The position numbers were made by a program, and so were the translations under genes. Below are positions 43,285-52,344 of a DNA stretch of 64,000 nt, piece after piece. The stretch comes from JARYGU01 sp033795365 (lineage in GTDB: Bacteria; Pseudomonadota; Alphaproteobacteria; Rhizobiales; Rhizobiaceae). Under the pieces are notes generated by a model that did no database searches, had not been told where the DNA came from, and worked only from the letters and a program-made list of their open reading frames with translations. Every line of letters begins with the position of its first letter. The first letter of the stretch is position 1. The stretch is from positions 340,572 through 404,571 of the forward strand of contig JARYGU010000004.1 in the NCBI GenBank assembly GCA_033795365.1. Reading direction: 5' to 3'.

Positions 43285-44816
43285 GCCATCCCTCCCAGTC
43301 GGGATGCGACGTCGCGGCGGTCGACGGTCTTCACGGCGAGCGCCATGATCGCCTCCTCGCAAAGGTCCTCGCCCGCCACCTCGCCGACGACATGGCCCTG
43401 CGCCATGACGACGACCCGGTCGGAAAGGCCGACGACTTCCGGCAGTTCGGAACTGATCATCAGAACGCCGACGCCCGAATCCGCGAGCTTGCGGATCAGG
43501 CGGTAGATCTCGACCTTCGCGCCGATGTCGACGCCGCGTGTGGGCTCGTCGAGGATCAGCAGCCGATCGGAAATGCGCGACCAGCGGCTGAACAGCACCT
43601 TCTGCTGGTTGCCCCCCGACAGGCTGCCGACCTTGACATCGGGCGACGGCGTCGCAACGGCGAAATCTGCGATCTGACGGCGGGCGATGTCGCGTTCGCG
43701 GGGGTGGTCGATCAGTCCCTTTCGCGTAACGCGGCCAAGGTCCGGCGCCATGATGTTGTTCGAGATGGGCAGGTTCAGGAAAAGGCCCTCGTCTTTTCGG
43801 TTCTCCGTGAGGAAGCCGACGCCGCGGCCGATGGCCGTCTTTGGACGATGACCCGCCAACGGCTTTCCATCGAGCTCGATGGTGCCTTTGTCGATGCCGC
43901 GCATGCCGAACACGGCCTCGGCGACTTCGGTCCGTCCCGAACCCACCATGCCGGCGACCCCGACGATTTCACCGGGCCGAACATCCAACGAGACGTCTTG
44001 CACGCGAGGTCCCGCCGCAAGGCCGCGGATGGAGAGGACCGTTCCACTTGGGGAGCCTCCTGCACGGCGGGCAGGATAGATCTGTTCGAGTTGGCGGCCG
44101 ACCATACGCGTGATCATGTCGGCCCGGCTCATTGTGCGAACTGGCCTGGAATCGACCACCTGCCCGTCCTTGAGGATGGTGACATGGTCGGCGATCTCGA
44201 AGATTTCTTCCAGGCGATGGGAAATATAGACGATCCCGACGCCCTGGCTGCGCAGGCGACGCATGTTATCGAACAGCAGATCGACCTCCTTGCCAGAGAT
44301 GACGGCCGTCGGCTCGTCGAGGATGAGCAGCTTCAGGTCGCCGACAAGGGCCTTCGCAATTTCGACCATCTGCTGGTCGGCCAGCGGAAGGTCGTCGACA
44401 TGGGCACGTGTCGGAATGTCGACGCCGAGTTGCGCCAGGATCTCGGCGGCGCGCTCGTGGCGGGCCCTGTCCGAGATGAAGCCCAGGGCATTGCGCGGCT
44501 GGGCGTCGACGAGAATGTTCTCGGCGACCGAAAGCTCCGGAAAGAGCGCGAGCTCCTGATGGATGATGTGGATGCCCGCCTCGCGAGCCCGCCGCGGGTT
44601 CTTCCAGCTCACCATATTGCCGAGATAGGCGATCGTGCCCCGATCGGGCCGCACGGCACCGCCGATGACGCGCGTGAGCGTGGATTTGCCTGCGCCGTTC
44701 TCCCCGAGAAGGGCATGAACCTCGCCGGGACGAACCGTAAAGTCCACCCGGTCGAGCGGCTTGACGCCCGGATATTGCTTCTCGATCTGACGCAGTTCGA
44801 TAACCGTGGATGACAT
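43281..44816 (-). CDS. Rib-type double ABC ATPase (RbsA family)
   Basis: 511-residue tandem ATPase: Walker A GENGAGKST at 38-46, LLILDEPTAVISG, degenerate second Walker A (GMVGSGRTEVAEAV), signature GSLSGGNQQKVLFSRW, second Walker B LLILDEPTRGVD. Start taken as ATG 44816 (MSSTVIELRQ); ATG 44825 is an in-frame alternative. Separated from the binding-protein gene by a strong stem-loop with a short T-run. Confidence 0.92.
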   Translation of the reverse strand: MSSTVIELRQIEKQYPGVKPLDRVDFTVRPGEVHALLGENGAGKSTLTRVIGGAVRPDRGTIAYLGNMVSWKNPRRAREAGIHIIHQELALFPELSVAENILVDAQPRNALGFISDRARHERAAEILAQLGVDIPTRAHVDDLPLADQQMVEIAKALVGDLKLLILDEPTAVISGKEVDLLFDNMRRLRSQGVGIVYISHRLEEIFEIADHVTILKDGQVVDSRPVRTMSRADMITRMVGRQLEQIYPARRAGGSPSGTVLSIRGLAAGPRVQDVSLDVRPGEIVGVAGMVGSGRTEVAEAVFGMRGIDKGTIELDGKPLAGHRPKTAIGRGVGFLTENRKDEGLFLNLPISNNIMAPDLGRVTRKGLIDHPRERDIARRQIADFAVATPSPDVKVGSLSGGNQQKVLFSRWSRISDRLLILDEPTRGVDIGAKVEIYRLIRKLADSGVGVLMISSELPEVVGLSDRVVVMAQGHVVGEVAGEDLCEEAIMALAVKTVDRRDVASRLGGMA

Positions 44817-44847
44817 GTCCCGCATTCGATCCCAATCCTGTGAAAAG

Positions 44848-44874
44848 CCGGCGCGCATGATGGATGCGCGCCGG
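44848..44874 (-). terminator. Attenuator-like stem-loop after binding-protein gene
   Basis: Perfect 11-bp stem (CCGGCGCGCAT / ATGCGCGCCGG) with a five-base loop, followed on the minus strand by CTTTTCA. It has the shape of an intrinsic terminator, but the downstream ATPase gene must be expressed. It more likely reduces read-through or protects the upstream binding-protein mRNA. Confidence 0.7.
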
Positions 44875-44891
44875 AAAACGCCTGGGAGGGC

Positions 44892-46100
44892 CTACTTCGG
44901 ATAGTCAGGATTGAACGTGCTCGGATTGTATCCTGCCGGCAGGCCGTGGCTCGGCGACAGGTCGCCCGGATCGTCCATGCTGACATGGTCGAGCAGGTGG
45001 CGGTCTCCCTTGACGGACACCGTGTCCGCATCCGCGGAGGTAACGACCTGAAAGCTCACCTCCACCTTGTCCGGAACCGAAATGCCCTTGAGCACGTCGA
45101 GCGCGGTCTCGATGCCGGTGATGCCCATCGAAGTCGGATAATCGATGCCGCACATCTTGATATTGTGTTGGTTAGCGAGTTGGTACATGCGCGCCACGTC
45201 GCCGCCCGTCATCGGCGGGATCTCGCCGGCCTTGTAGCCCGCGTCGAGATAGGCCTCGATCGCACCGTAACCCTGCAGCGCGCTGTCGGCGAGCACGCCG
45301 TTGATGTCCTTGCCGTATTTCTGGATGAGCGCGGCCATGACCGACTTGCCGGTCGCCGGGTTCCAGTCGCAATACTGCTTCTCAAGAACGTTGATGTCCG
45401 GAAACTTCGAAAAGACCTCCTCGTTTGCCTTGATGCGGATTTCCGCGACGCTCGAGCCTGCGATGCCCGGCAGCATGACTATATTGCCCTTGCCGCCAAG
45501 CGTCTCGCAGAGCCATTGCGCCTCCAGGCGGCCGAGTGCCCAGTCCGACGCCGTCACATAGGTGATATAGTTTTCAGGCGTTTTCACCTTGCGATCGACC
45601 ATAACGACCGGGATGCCCTGTTCGGTCGCACGCCCGACGACGGAATCGAGAGCATCTTCCGTTGCAGCAGCGATCAGAAGCAGGTCTACGCCCTGGCTGA
45701 TCAGATCCTGGATGTCCGCGATCTGTTTGGACGGATCATCGTTTGCATCGGTCACGAGAAGGCGGGAAATGTCGTCTCGGTGCTCGCCCGCGGCCCACAG
45801 CACGCCGTGCTGGAAGGCGACGCGCCAAGCATTCGAGATCGAGGCGTTTGAAAAACCGATAACATAGGGACCATCCTTCTTCCATTTGGAGGTGTCGATC
45901 ATCGTGTTCGGGTTCGGGTTCCACATCCAGGTGCGCGCAGCACCATAGTAGCCCGGCTTTTCACCCATGGTTTCCGCCGCCGCACTTGTCGCGCTTGCGA
46001 GTTGCACGCTCGGCAGGGTTACCATGGCCGCCGCTCCAGGTACGCCCCGCAGGAACGACTTTCGGGAAATCTTCGTGTCGAAAATCTTCTTCAAGGACAT
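44892..46100 (-). CDS. Sugar-type ABC transporter substrate-binding protein
   Basis: 402-residue Peripla_BP_4-family binding protein, longer than usual. The N-terminus SRKSFLRGVPGAAAMVTLPSVQLASA looks like an export signal; the twin-arginine position reads RK rather than RR, so Tat export is uncertain. An extra 45 or so residues (KPGYYGAARTWMWNPNPNTMIDTSK) precede the first binding-protein strand (PYVIGFSNASISNAWRVAFQHGV). A D-ligand sugar fold follows with the AAATEDALDSVVGRA hinge. First gene of the module D run, divergent from etfB. Confidence 0.9.
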   Translation of the reverse strand: MSLKKIFDTKISRKSFLRGVPGAAAMVTLPSVQLASATSAAAETMGEKPGYYGAARTWMWNPNPNTMIDTSKWKKDGPYVIGFSNASISNAWRVAFQHGVLWAAGEHRDDISRLLVTDANDDPSKQIADIQDLISQGVDLLLIAAATEDALDSVVGRATEQGIPVVMVDRKVKTPENYITYVTASDWALGRLEAQWLCETLGGKGNIVMLPGIAGSSVAEIRIKANEEVFSKFPDINVLEKQYCDWNPATGKSVMAALIQKYGKDINGVLADSALQGYGAIEAYLDAGYKAGEIPPMTGGDVARMYQLANQHNIKMCGIDYPTSMGITGIETALDVLKGISVPDKVEVSFQVVTSADADTVSVKGDRHLLDHVSMDDPGDLSPSHGLPAGYNPSTFNPDYPK

Positions 46101-46280
46101 TGGCTCCTCCTCCTGAACCCTTGATCTTCTAGTCTTCCTGCCAACAACGATGATCTATCAAGAAAACTGGAGAGATCGAATGTATATCGGCGGCAAAATT
46201 CCTCCATGTACCGCAAATTTCATGTTTTTACTGATCACATTGCAATGCACAAAGATCATAAAATAAGTCGCGGCATAAAG

Positions 46281-46292
46281 AAACTATAGTTT
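46281..46292. promoter_or_regulatory. Candidate operator palindrome
   Basis: AAACTATAGTTT, perfect dyad, about midway between the divergent starts. Regulator unknown; the LysR protein encoded at 34015-34944 is one candidate. Confidence 0.4.
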
Positions 46293-46321
46293 GACTAAGC
46301 TATGGGTCAATTCACGGCGAT

Positions 46322-46338
46322 GTAATAGCTGATATTAC
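46322..46338. promoter_or_regulatory. Candidate operator inverted repeat
   Basis: GTAATA-GCTGA-TATTAC: perfect 6-bp arms with a 5-bp spacer, about 88 bp before the etfB start. The T-N11-A-type layout (TAATA...TATTA) fits a LysR-type box, but this is only suggestive. Confidence 0.45.
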
Positions 46339-46425
46339 CAATTTTGACTTGGGGACATGTCGGCAATCCATCTATCGTTCTGAGCGTGTGGGGGCTCAGC
46401 AGGGCGTCTCGCCGGAGGAGGACCA

Positions 46426-47190
46426 GTGAACATACTCGTTATCTTGCGCATGATGCCGGACGCTACCGGCGAATTGCTGCTGACCGAAGACGGGCTCGGC
46501 ATCGATCGTGAATGGTTGGATTTTCAGCTGAACGACTTCGACGACCACGCTCTCGAAGACGCGATCCTTCTGAAGGAAGCGAGCGGCGCAAAGGTCACGG
46601 TCCTCGCTATCGGCGAAGGTGCCAATCGTGTTCTCCAGATGGCCGCCGCCCGCGGTGCCGACGAGGTGATCGCCCTGCCGGGCGAGGAGGACGAGCTCAT
46701 CTCGTCCCGGGACCTTGCGGCGACCGTCGTCGATTTCGCGCGTTCGAAATCGGCGGACCTGGTCGTCTGCGGCGTGCAGTCGAGCGAGGATCTTTTCGGT
46801 CAGCTCGCCCCCTATGTCGGCGCGATGCTCGAATGGCCGCATGTCTCCGGCACTAATCGCATCCAGGCGAGCGGCGACAGGCTCCATGTAACGCAGGAGC
46901 GGGGCGCAGGCGTGTCCGTGACCTACGAAGTCGCCCTGCCCGCCGTCCTCGGCGTCCAGACGGCGACGAAGGCGCCGCGCTACGTCTCCGGCAGCAAGCT
47001 CCGGGAAGCCTCGAAGACACCGATCGGCAAGGGTGAGCGTCAAGCGTCGTCCTTCGCGCTCTCCGCGACCATCGGGGGCTTGCACATTCCCGAACAGAAC
47101 GGTTCGGCGCTGCAGCTGGGTGACGACGCCGAACATGTTGCCGAGCGTATCGTCGCAATCCTCGAAAGCAACGGCATGGGGAGGAACTGA
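46426..47190 (+). CDS. etfB: Electron transfer flavoprotein beta subunit
   Basis: 254-residue EtfB-family protein with the AMP-binding fold (MNILVILRMMPDATGELLL, GVQSSEDLFGQLAPYVGAMLEWPHVSG, PAVLGVQTATKAPRYVS). GTG start with GGAGGAGG upstream. Together with EtfA it accepts electrons from flavin dehydrogenases. This is a catabolic ETF, distinct from the housekeeping ETF whose etfA lies at the right edge. First gene of the plus-strand run of module D. Confidence 0.9.
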   Translation: MNILVILRMMPDATGELLLTEDGLGIDREWLDFQLNDFDDHALEDAILLKEASGAKVTVLAIGEGANRVLQMAAARGADEVIALPGEEDELISSRDLAATVVDFARSKSADLVVCGVQSSEDLFGQLAPYVGAMLEWPHVSGTNRIQASGDRLHVTQERGAGVSVTYEVALPAVLGVQTATKAPRYVSGSKLREASKTPIGKGERQASSFALSATIGGLHIPEQNGSALQLGDDAEHVAERIVAILESNGMGRN

Positions 47191-47193
47191 ACC

Positions 47194-48159
47194 ATGAAGA
47201 TCTACGCCTGCACCGAAGGCCGATCCGGACAGGTCGATGCCGTATCCCTCGAAATGATCACGGCCGCACGCGGCCTCGCACGGGACGGCGACGACGTAAT
47301 CGCCTTCTTCGCCGGAAGCGCCGCCGAAGATGCCGCCAGCAAGGTTGGCGCGGCCGACCGCCTCGTCGCCGCGATCGCCTCGCAAGCGGACATCGTCGTG
47401 GCGGAGACCTATGCGCGCCAGCTTTGCCACGTGATCGCGGTCGAAGGCGACGGCATCGTCATGGTACCCTATTCGGCCAACGGGCTGGACGTCGCCTCAT
47501 CCGTCGCCGCCCGGCTGAACTGGCCGCTCGTCAGCTATGTCGAGAGAATCACGCATGATGGCGGATCGCTCTCCGTCGTCGCCCAATTGTATGGCGGCAA
47601 GGTGTTGGCCGACTGCAGTGTCCCGCTGCCGGCTGTGCTGATGATCAACCCGGGTGCCTTCAAGGAGGCAGAGGCAACGCCTATTGCCGCTGACCGGGTC
47701 ACCACCATCGACATCTCTGAGCATGCCGCGGCAAGCAGGGCCCGCCCCATCGCCATCGGCCTGCCGGATTTCAGCGATGTCGATCTCAAGGCCGCCGACC
47801 GCATCGTCTGCGTCGGCCGCGGCATCGGCGACGAGGCCAGCATCGATCTCGCCCGCGATCTGGCGGCGCTGCTTGGCGCTGAGATCGCCGGAAGCCGGCC
47901 CGTCGTGGACAATGGTTGGCTGTCCAAGCTGCGCCAGGTTGGAAAATCCGGCCAGAAGGTCAAGCCGAAGCTGTATATGGCGCTTGGCATTTCCGGAGCC
48001 CCGGAACATCTCGAAGGCATGGCGCAATCCGACGTGATCATTGCGGTCAACACCGATCCGAAGGCGCCGATCTTCAATGTCGCGCATTATGGTGCGACCT
48101 GCGACCTGTTCGACCTCATGTCGAGCCTTTCCGAACGGTTAAAGGCATCGGGCAGTTGA
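47194..48159 (+). CDS. etfA: Electron transfer flavoprotein alpha subunit
   Basis: 321-residue EtfA. The C-terminal FAD domain is complete (SRPVVDNGWLSKLRQVGKSGQKVKPKLYMALGISGAPEHLEGM, then VIIAVNTDPKAPIFNVAHYG). Three bases after etfB. Pairs with EtfB and hands electrons to the membrane Fe-S protein encoded next. Confidence 0.92.
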   Translation: MKIYACTEGRSGQVDAVSLEMITAARGLARDGDDVIAFFAGSAAEDAASKVGAADRLVAAIASQADIVVAETYARQLCHVIAVEGDGIVMVPYSANGLDVASSVAARLNWPLVSYVERITHDGGSLSVVAQLYGGKVLADCSVPLPAVLMINPGAFKEAEATPIAADRVTTIDISEHAAASRARPIAIGLPDFSDVDLKAADRIVCVGRGIGDEASIDLARDLAALLGAEIAGSRPVVDNGWLSKLRQVGKSGQKVKPKLYMALGISGAPEHLEGMAQSDVIIAVNTDPKAPIFNVAHYGATCDLFDLMSSLSERLKASGS

Positions 48160-48160
48160 G

Positions 48161-50161
48161 ATGACAGCGACATACGTCCTTTGGGCCTTAACCCTTGCCG
48201 CCGTCCTGATAACCGTGTGGCGGTGCCGGCATTATGCCCGCGCGCTTTCCACAGCGCCAGCCGCGACACGGTTCGACAGGCCGGTGGAACGGCTCAAGGG
48301 CGTGGCGATCGCCGTCGGCCTACACCGGCGGCTGTTGCGCAAGCCACTCTCCGGCCTGGCCCATGCTGTCATTCTCGTTTGCTTCGTCGCTCTATTCACC
48401 GTCACCCTAGAGGCATTCGGCTCTCGGCTCTTTCCCGGTTTCTCACTGGCGTCGGTCGGCGGAAACAGCTGGATCGCGTTGCTCCAGGATTGTGCCACGG
48501 TGCCCATGCTGCTGGGCGTCGGGTTGATGATGTACCAGCGCTACATGCTGAGGCCGGCGCGCTTCAAGGGCTCAAGCGGCAGCGATGCAGCGATCATCTA
48601 TGGCCTGATTCTGGCGATCGTCGTTTCGCTTCTTCTAGAATCGGCATTCCGCATCCTTGCCGGCAGCGAGGCGGGCTGGCGCCCCGTCAGCGCCGCGCTC
48701 GCCGCTCTCCTTGTGGCTGCTGCCCCGGCCGCCCACACCGCGGAAGCCGTCTTCTACTGGACCCATGTCCTCGCGATCCTCGGCTTTCTCGTTTACATCC
48801 CCGGCTCCAAGCATCGGCACATGTTTCTTGCCGCGCCCAACGTTTATTTCCGCAGCCTTGAGCCCCCCGGCAGCGCTCCGCCGGTGCCGGAAACGCGCGG
48901 CACCATGGGCGTCAGTGAACTTGCCGCCTTCGACTGGAAGCAGCAGCTCGACCTCCTGACCTGCACCGAATGCGGCCGTTGTCAGGCGGTCTGTCCGGCC
49001 TACGCCGCCGGCCTGCCGCTCAGCCCCAAGATGCTGATTACCGACATGCGCGACGCGCTGGCGGCCGCGCCGACGGCCGGGCCTCTCGTCGGCGGCGTCG
49101 TCAGCGAGGAAACGCTCTGGGCCTGCACCACCTGTCGGGCCTGCATGGAAGAATGCCCGGTCGAGATTGAGCACCTACCGAAGATCATCGACATGCGGCG
49201 CCATCTCGTCGACGAGGGCCTTCTCAGCAGCGGTCTGCAGGACGCGCTCTCGAATATCAGCCGGGTCGGCAATTCAATGGGAAAACCCTCCAAGATGCGG
49301 GCTCGGTGGACGAAGGAGCTCGGCTTTCTTGTCAAAGATGCGCGGAGCGAACCGGTCGACATCCTGTGGTTCGTCGGCGACTACGCCTCCTATGATCCGC
49401 GCGTGCAGGAAATCACCAGGAAGGTCGCCAAACTCCTGACGATTGCCGGTGTCGATTTCGGCATCCTGTTCGACGCCGAGCGCAACAGCGGCAACGACAT
49501 TCGGCGCGCGGGCGAGGAAGGACTCTTCGAAACCCTGGCCCAAGCCAACATCGAAGCCATCAACGCCTGCAGCTTCAACCGTATCATGACAAGCGACCCG
49601 CATAGCCTCAATGCGCTGAAGAACGACTATCGGCATTTCGGCGCTGGCTTCGATGTATTGCATCACACCGCGTTCCTGGCGGAACTCCTACGAGAGGGCA
49701 AATTGAAGCTTGTGCCCTCTACCGTCGGCGAACGCGTGACTTATCACGATCCCTGCTATCTTGGGCGCTACAACGGCGGCTTCGATGCGCCGCGCGACCT
49801 CATCGCTGCCGCCGGCTACAGCCTGCACGAAATGCCCCGCTGCCGAGAGAAATCTTTTTGCTGCGGAGCGGGTGGCGGGCGCATCTGGCAGGCGGACGAC
49901 GGGATCACCGAGCGGCCGAGCGAAAACCGCATCCGCGAGGCACTCGACCTCGGCGATGTCGAGCTCTTCGTCGTCGCCTGTCCAAAGGACAAGGTCATGT
50001 ACACGGCCGCGAGCGAAGCACTCGGCGTCTCGAATCGGCTGAGGGTCCTCGACGTCGCCGAGCTTCTCGTTCCGGCCGAAGCGCCTAGCGGCATCCGGCC
50101 GCAGGAGATACCGACCAGCGGAGAGCACTCTGAGACAGGCGGCCAAGTGCCGCAGAGTTAA
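48161..50161 (+). CDS. Membrane (Fe-S) ETF:quinone oxidoreductase-like protein (HdrD/DUF224 type)
   Basis: 666-residue membrane iron-sulfur oxidoreductase. The first 235 or so residues form a NarI-like membrane domain with several helices and conserved histidines (GLAHAVIL, AHTAEAVFYWTHVLAI) that may hold heme b. Two ferredoxin-type 4Fe-4S motifs follow: Cys268/271/274/278 (CTECGRCQAVCP) and Cys322/325/328/332 (CTTCRACMEECP). The C-terminus has two CCG-type cysteine motifs (HDPCYLGRYNG near 532 and CCGAGGG at 567-573). This architecture matches membrane ETF oxidoreductases (EMO) that pass ETF electrons to quinone. The start abuts the etfA stop. It replaces the usual single-chain ETF-QO for this pathway. 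Confidence 0.87.
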   Translation: MTATYVLWALTLAAVLITVWRCRHYARALSTAPAATRFDRPVERLKGVAIAVGLHRRLLRKPLSGLAHAVILVCFVALFTVTLEAFGSRLFPGFSLASVGGNSWIALLQDCATVPMLLGVGLMMYQRYMLRPARFKGSSGSDAAIIYGLILAIVVSLLLESAFRILAGSEAGWRPVSAALAALLVAAAPAAHTAEAVFYWTHVLAILGFLVYIPGSKHRHMFLAAPNVYFRSLEPPGSAPPVPETRGTMGVSELAAFDWKQQLDLLTCTECGRCQAVCPAYAAGLPLSPKMLITDMRDALAAAPTAGPLVGGVVSEETLWACTTCRACMEECPVEIEHLPKIIDMRRHLVDEGLLSSGLQDALSNISRVGNSMGKPSKMRARWTKELGFLVKDARSEPVDILWFVGDYASYDPRVQEITRKVAKLLTIAGVDFGILFDAERNSGNDIRRAGEEGLFETLAQANIEAINACSFNRIMTSDPHSLNALKNDYRHFGAGFDVLHHTAFLAELLREGKLKLVPSTVGERVTYHDPCYLGRYNGGFDAPRDLIAAAGYSLHEMPRCREKSFCCGAGGGRIWQADDGITERPSENRIREALDLGDVELFVVACPKDKVMYTAASEALGVSNRLRVLDVAELLVPAEAPSGIRPQEIPTSGEHSETGGQVPQS

Positions 50162-50193
50162 ACCGGGGCAATGCCCGCATTTGGGAGCAGCAC

Positions 50194-51114
50194 ATGTCTT
50201 ATTCTAAAATCGGATTTGTCGGCATCGGCAAGATGGGCACGCCAATGGCGGGACGCCTGATCAAGGCGGGCTACGACGTCATCGTCTACGATCTCGACAC
50301 CAAGGCCGTTTTGGAGCTGGCCAACGCCGGTGCGAAGGCGGCCGGCAGTGCTAAGGAGGTGGCGGATGTCGCCGAGGTGGTCTTCGCCAGCCTACCAAGC
50401 CCGCAGATCCTGGAATCCGTCGTGCTGGACGATAACGGCATCGCCTCTGGAAGCACCATCAAGGTCTTCATCGACATTTCCACGACGGGACCACGCACCG
50501 CGGCGAAGATCGCCGAGGGACTGAAGCCGCGCGGCATCGTCATGATCGACGCGCCCGTCAGCGGGGGCCTGAAAGGCGCGCGCAACGGCACGCTCGCGGT
50601 CATGACGTCCGGACCGCAGACTGTTTTCGAAGCCGTGCAGCCGATCCTGGAAAATTTCGGCAAGCTGTTCTTCATGGGCGAGGTTCAGGGTGCCGCCCAG
50701 ACGATGAAGCTTGCCAACAATCTTCTTGCCGCCGCTGCGCTGGCGGTTTCCTCGGAAGCCGTCGTGATGGGCGTCAAGGCGGGTCTCGATCCCAAGGTCA
50801 TGCTGGACGTGATCAACGCCAGCAGCGGCCGCAACAGTGCGACGGAAGACAAATTCCCGAAATCCATTCTTCCGCGCACCTTCGATTTCGGCTTTGCGAC
50901 CGGACTCTCCTTCAAGGATGTGCGCCTGTGCGTGGAAGAGGCGGAGGCCATGGGTGTTCCGATGGTGGTCGGCAGCGCCGTCCGGCAGATGCTGAGCGTA
51001 ACCAATCAGCTCTACGGCCCGGAATCCGACTTCACCTCGATGGTGCGAGTCGTCGAGAGCTGGGCGCATGTCGAAGTCAGCTCTTCCCGCAACACCCTCG
51101 CTGAAGCGAACTGA
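50194..51114 (+). CDS. NAD(P)-dependent dehydrogenase, 3-hydroxyisobutyrate dehydrogenase family
   Basis: 306-residue beta-hydroxyacid dehydrogenase. N-terminal Rossmann motif GFVGIGKMGTPMAGRLIKAGYDV, substrate motif DAPVSGGLKGARNGTL and catalytic lysine in MKLANNLLAAAAL are conserved. Such enzymes act on 3-hydroxyisobutyrate, tartronate semialdehyde, L-threonate or similar. In this operon, likely oxidises a hydroxyacid produced by the ALDHs. Follows the Fe-S gene by 32 bases. Confidence 0.9.
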   Translation: MSYSKIGFVGIGKMGTPMAGRLIKAGYDVIVYDLDTKAVLELANAGAKAAGSAKEVADVAEVVFASLPSPQILESVVLDDNGIASGSTIKVFIDISTTGPRTAAKIAEGLKPRGIVMIDAPVSGGLKGARNGTLAVMTSGPQTVFEAVQPILENFGKLFFMGEVQGAAQTMKLANNLLAAAALAVSSEAVVMGVKAGLDPKVMLDVINASSGRNSATEDKFPKSILPRTFDFGFATGLSFKDVRLCVEEAEAMGVPMVVGSAVRQMLSVTNQLYGPESDFTSMVRVVESWAHVEVSSSRNTLAEAN

Positions 51115-51117
51115 TCC

Positions 51118-51906
51118 ATGGCAGGCTCGTTCCTATACAAGGTCTACGCGATTCGCTACGGGCACTTCGAACGGCGCTCGCCGGAGAATTTTCTCGGCGG
51201 CGATACCCATGACGTGCCGATGCCACTCGATTATTTCGTATGGGCGATCGTCGGACAGAAGCGCACCTTTATCGTCGATACAGGCTTTGACAAACCAATG
51301 GGCGACAAGCGCGGGCGCACTGTCGTTCGCCCGGTCGACGAAGGCCTGGCGATGCTCGGTATCGATCATTCGACGGTCTCCGACGTCATCATCTCACACA
51401 TGCACTACGACCATTGCGGAAACCATCACCTCTTCCCGAACGCGACCTTCCATCTTCAGGACGCGGAAATGGAATTCGCGACAGGCCGCTGCATGTGCCA
51501 CCACGCGATGCGCCATCCCTTCGAGGCCGAGGACGTGACGAAAATGGTACGCCGTGTCTTCGACGGGAAGGTCTGCTTCCACGATCCAGAATCCGAGATC
51601 GCGCCGGGCATAACGCTGCACAAGATCGGTGGTCATTCGCGCGGTCTCCAGGTCGTGCGCGTCGAGACGCAGAATGGAGCATTGGTGCTCGCATCCGACG
51701 CGGCGCACTTTTACGCCAACATGGAGAAGGAGAAGCCTTTTCCCGTCTTCGACCGGCTCAGCGACGTAGTCATGGGCGTGGAACGCATGAGGAGGCTGGC
51801 GAGTTCTCGCCAACACATCATTCCCGGCCACGATCCCTTGGTGCTTCAACGGTTTGCCGACTACCATGGGATGCTTGGGATCGTCGACCTGACAAGTCCC
51901 CGGTGA
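51118..51906 (+). CDS. MBL-fold hydrolase, N-acyl-homoserine-lactonase-like
   Basis: 262-residue MBL-fold hydrolase with HMHYDH (94-99) and GGHSRGLQ metal motifs, IIPGHDP near the end. The N-terminal half (FVWAIVGQKRTFIVDTGFDKPMGDKRG) resembles AHL lactonases of the AttM/AhlD group. In this operon an organic-acid or sugar lactone is as likely a substrate as a homoserine lactone; it may stand in for the decayed SMP-30 lactonase. It starts three bases after the dehydrogenase stop. Confidence 0.85.
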   Translation: MAGSFLYKVYAIRYGHFERRSPENFLGGDTHDVPMPLDYFVWAIVGQKRTFIVDTGFDKPMGDKRGRTVVRPVDEGLAMLGIDHSTVSDVIISHMHYDHCGNHHLFPNATFHLQDAEMEFATGRCMCHHAMRHPFEAEDVTKMVRRVFDGKVCFHDPESEIAPGITLHKIGGHSRGLQVVRVETQNGALVLASDAAHFYANMEKEKPFPVFDRLSDVVMGVERMRRLASSRQHIIPGHDPLVLQRFADYHGMLGIVDLTSPR

Positions 51907-51978
51907 CACAGCCTTCATAGACACCTAACCCAATTCGAGCGCTTGGTGTTTCCTTTCTGAGTTCAGCAAGCAAACCAC
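51907..51978. other. Start of relic zone between modules D and E
   Basis: Short gap after the lactonase-like gene; no gene or clear terminator is seen. It opens an almost 900-bp stretch (to 52,802) with no intact gene. Confidence 0.4.
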
Positions 51979-52170
51979 TTATGTCCGTCGCTTTCGCGGA
52001 TCGCCCCGGCGATTCAGCGCCTGCAACATGTCTTCATGGGATTTAAGGACCCGCCGTGCAAGGCCTACAATAGCCTCCGCGCATTCCGTCAACACCATCG
52101 TTCGCCCAACCTGAGCAAAGAGAGCCGGCGGCCTCGCAAGATCCTCCAACCGCTTATCTGCATGCTCACG
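51979..52170 (-). pseudogene. LysR-family regulator fragment
   Basis: Minus-strand reading KRLEDLARPPALFAQVGRTM followed by VLTECAEAIVGLARRVLKSH resembles the end of the LysR HTH and the linker helix (RLEDLLGRPLF...VLTEAGEALLGYARRVL). The HTH start and the whole effector domain are missing. A decayed remnant, adjacent to an IS relic. Limits approximate. Confidence 0.55.
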
Positions 52171-52344
52171 GCGGATTGCGTTCGTCCGACACGAAGAGCC
52201 GCCCCAGCGAACGAGCCCGGTAGGCCTGCGCTGGACGTTGGTCAGGTAATCTACAATATGTTTCATGAGCAATGGACGGGAATTTTTTGACGGCACGTCC
52301 CAGCCACCAGCTTCCTGAGCTAGGAACTCTCTCCAACACCTATC

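Larger units (their letters stand above)
46101..46425. promoter_or_regulatory. Divergent promoter region of module D (325 bp)
   Basis: AT-rich gap between the binding-protein gene (minus) and etfB (plus). It holds a perfect 12-bp palindrome AAACTATAGTTT (46281-46292) and a perfect inverted repeat GTAATA-N5-TATTAC (46322-46338), plus T/A-rich tracts nearer the importer start. No gene is seen. The two symmetrical sites make it the likely control region for both runs. Confidence 0.55.

Noticed and set aside
44892..46100. Tat signal peptide on the binding protein
   Set aside because: The motif reads SRKSFLRG with RK, not RR; a Sec signal or atypical Tat signal cannot be told apart.
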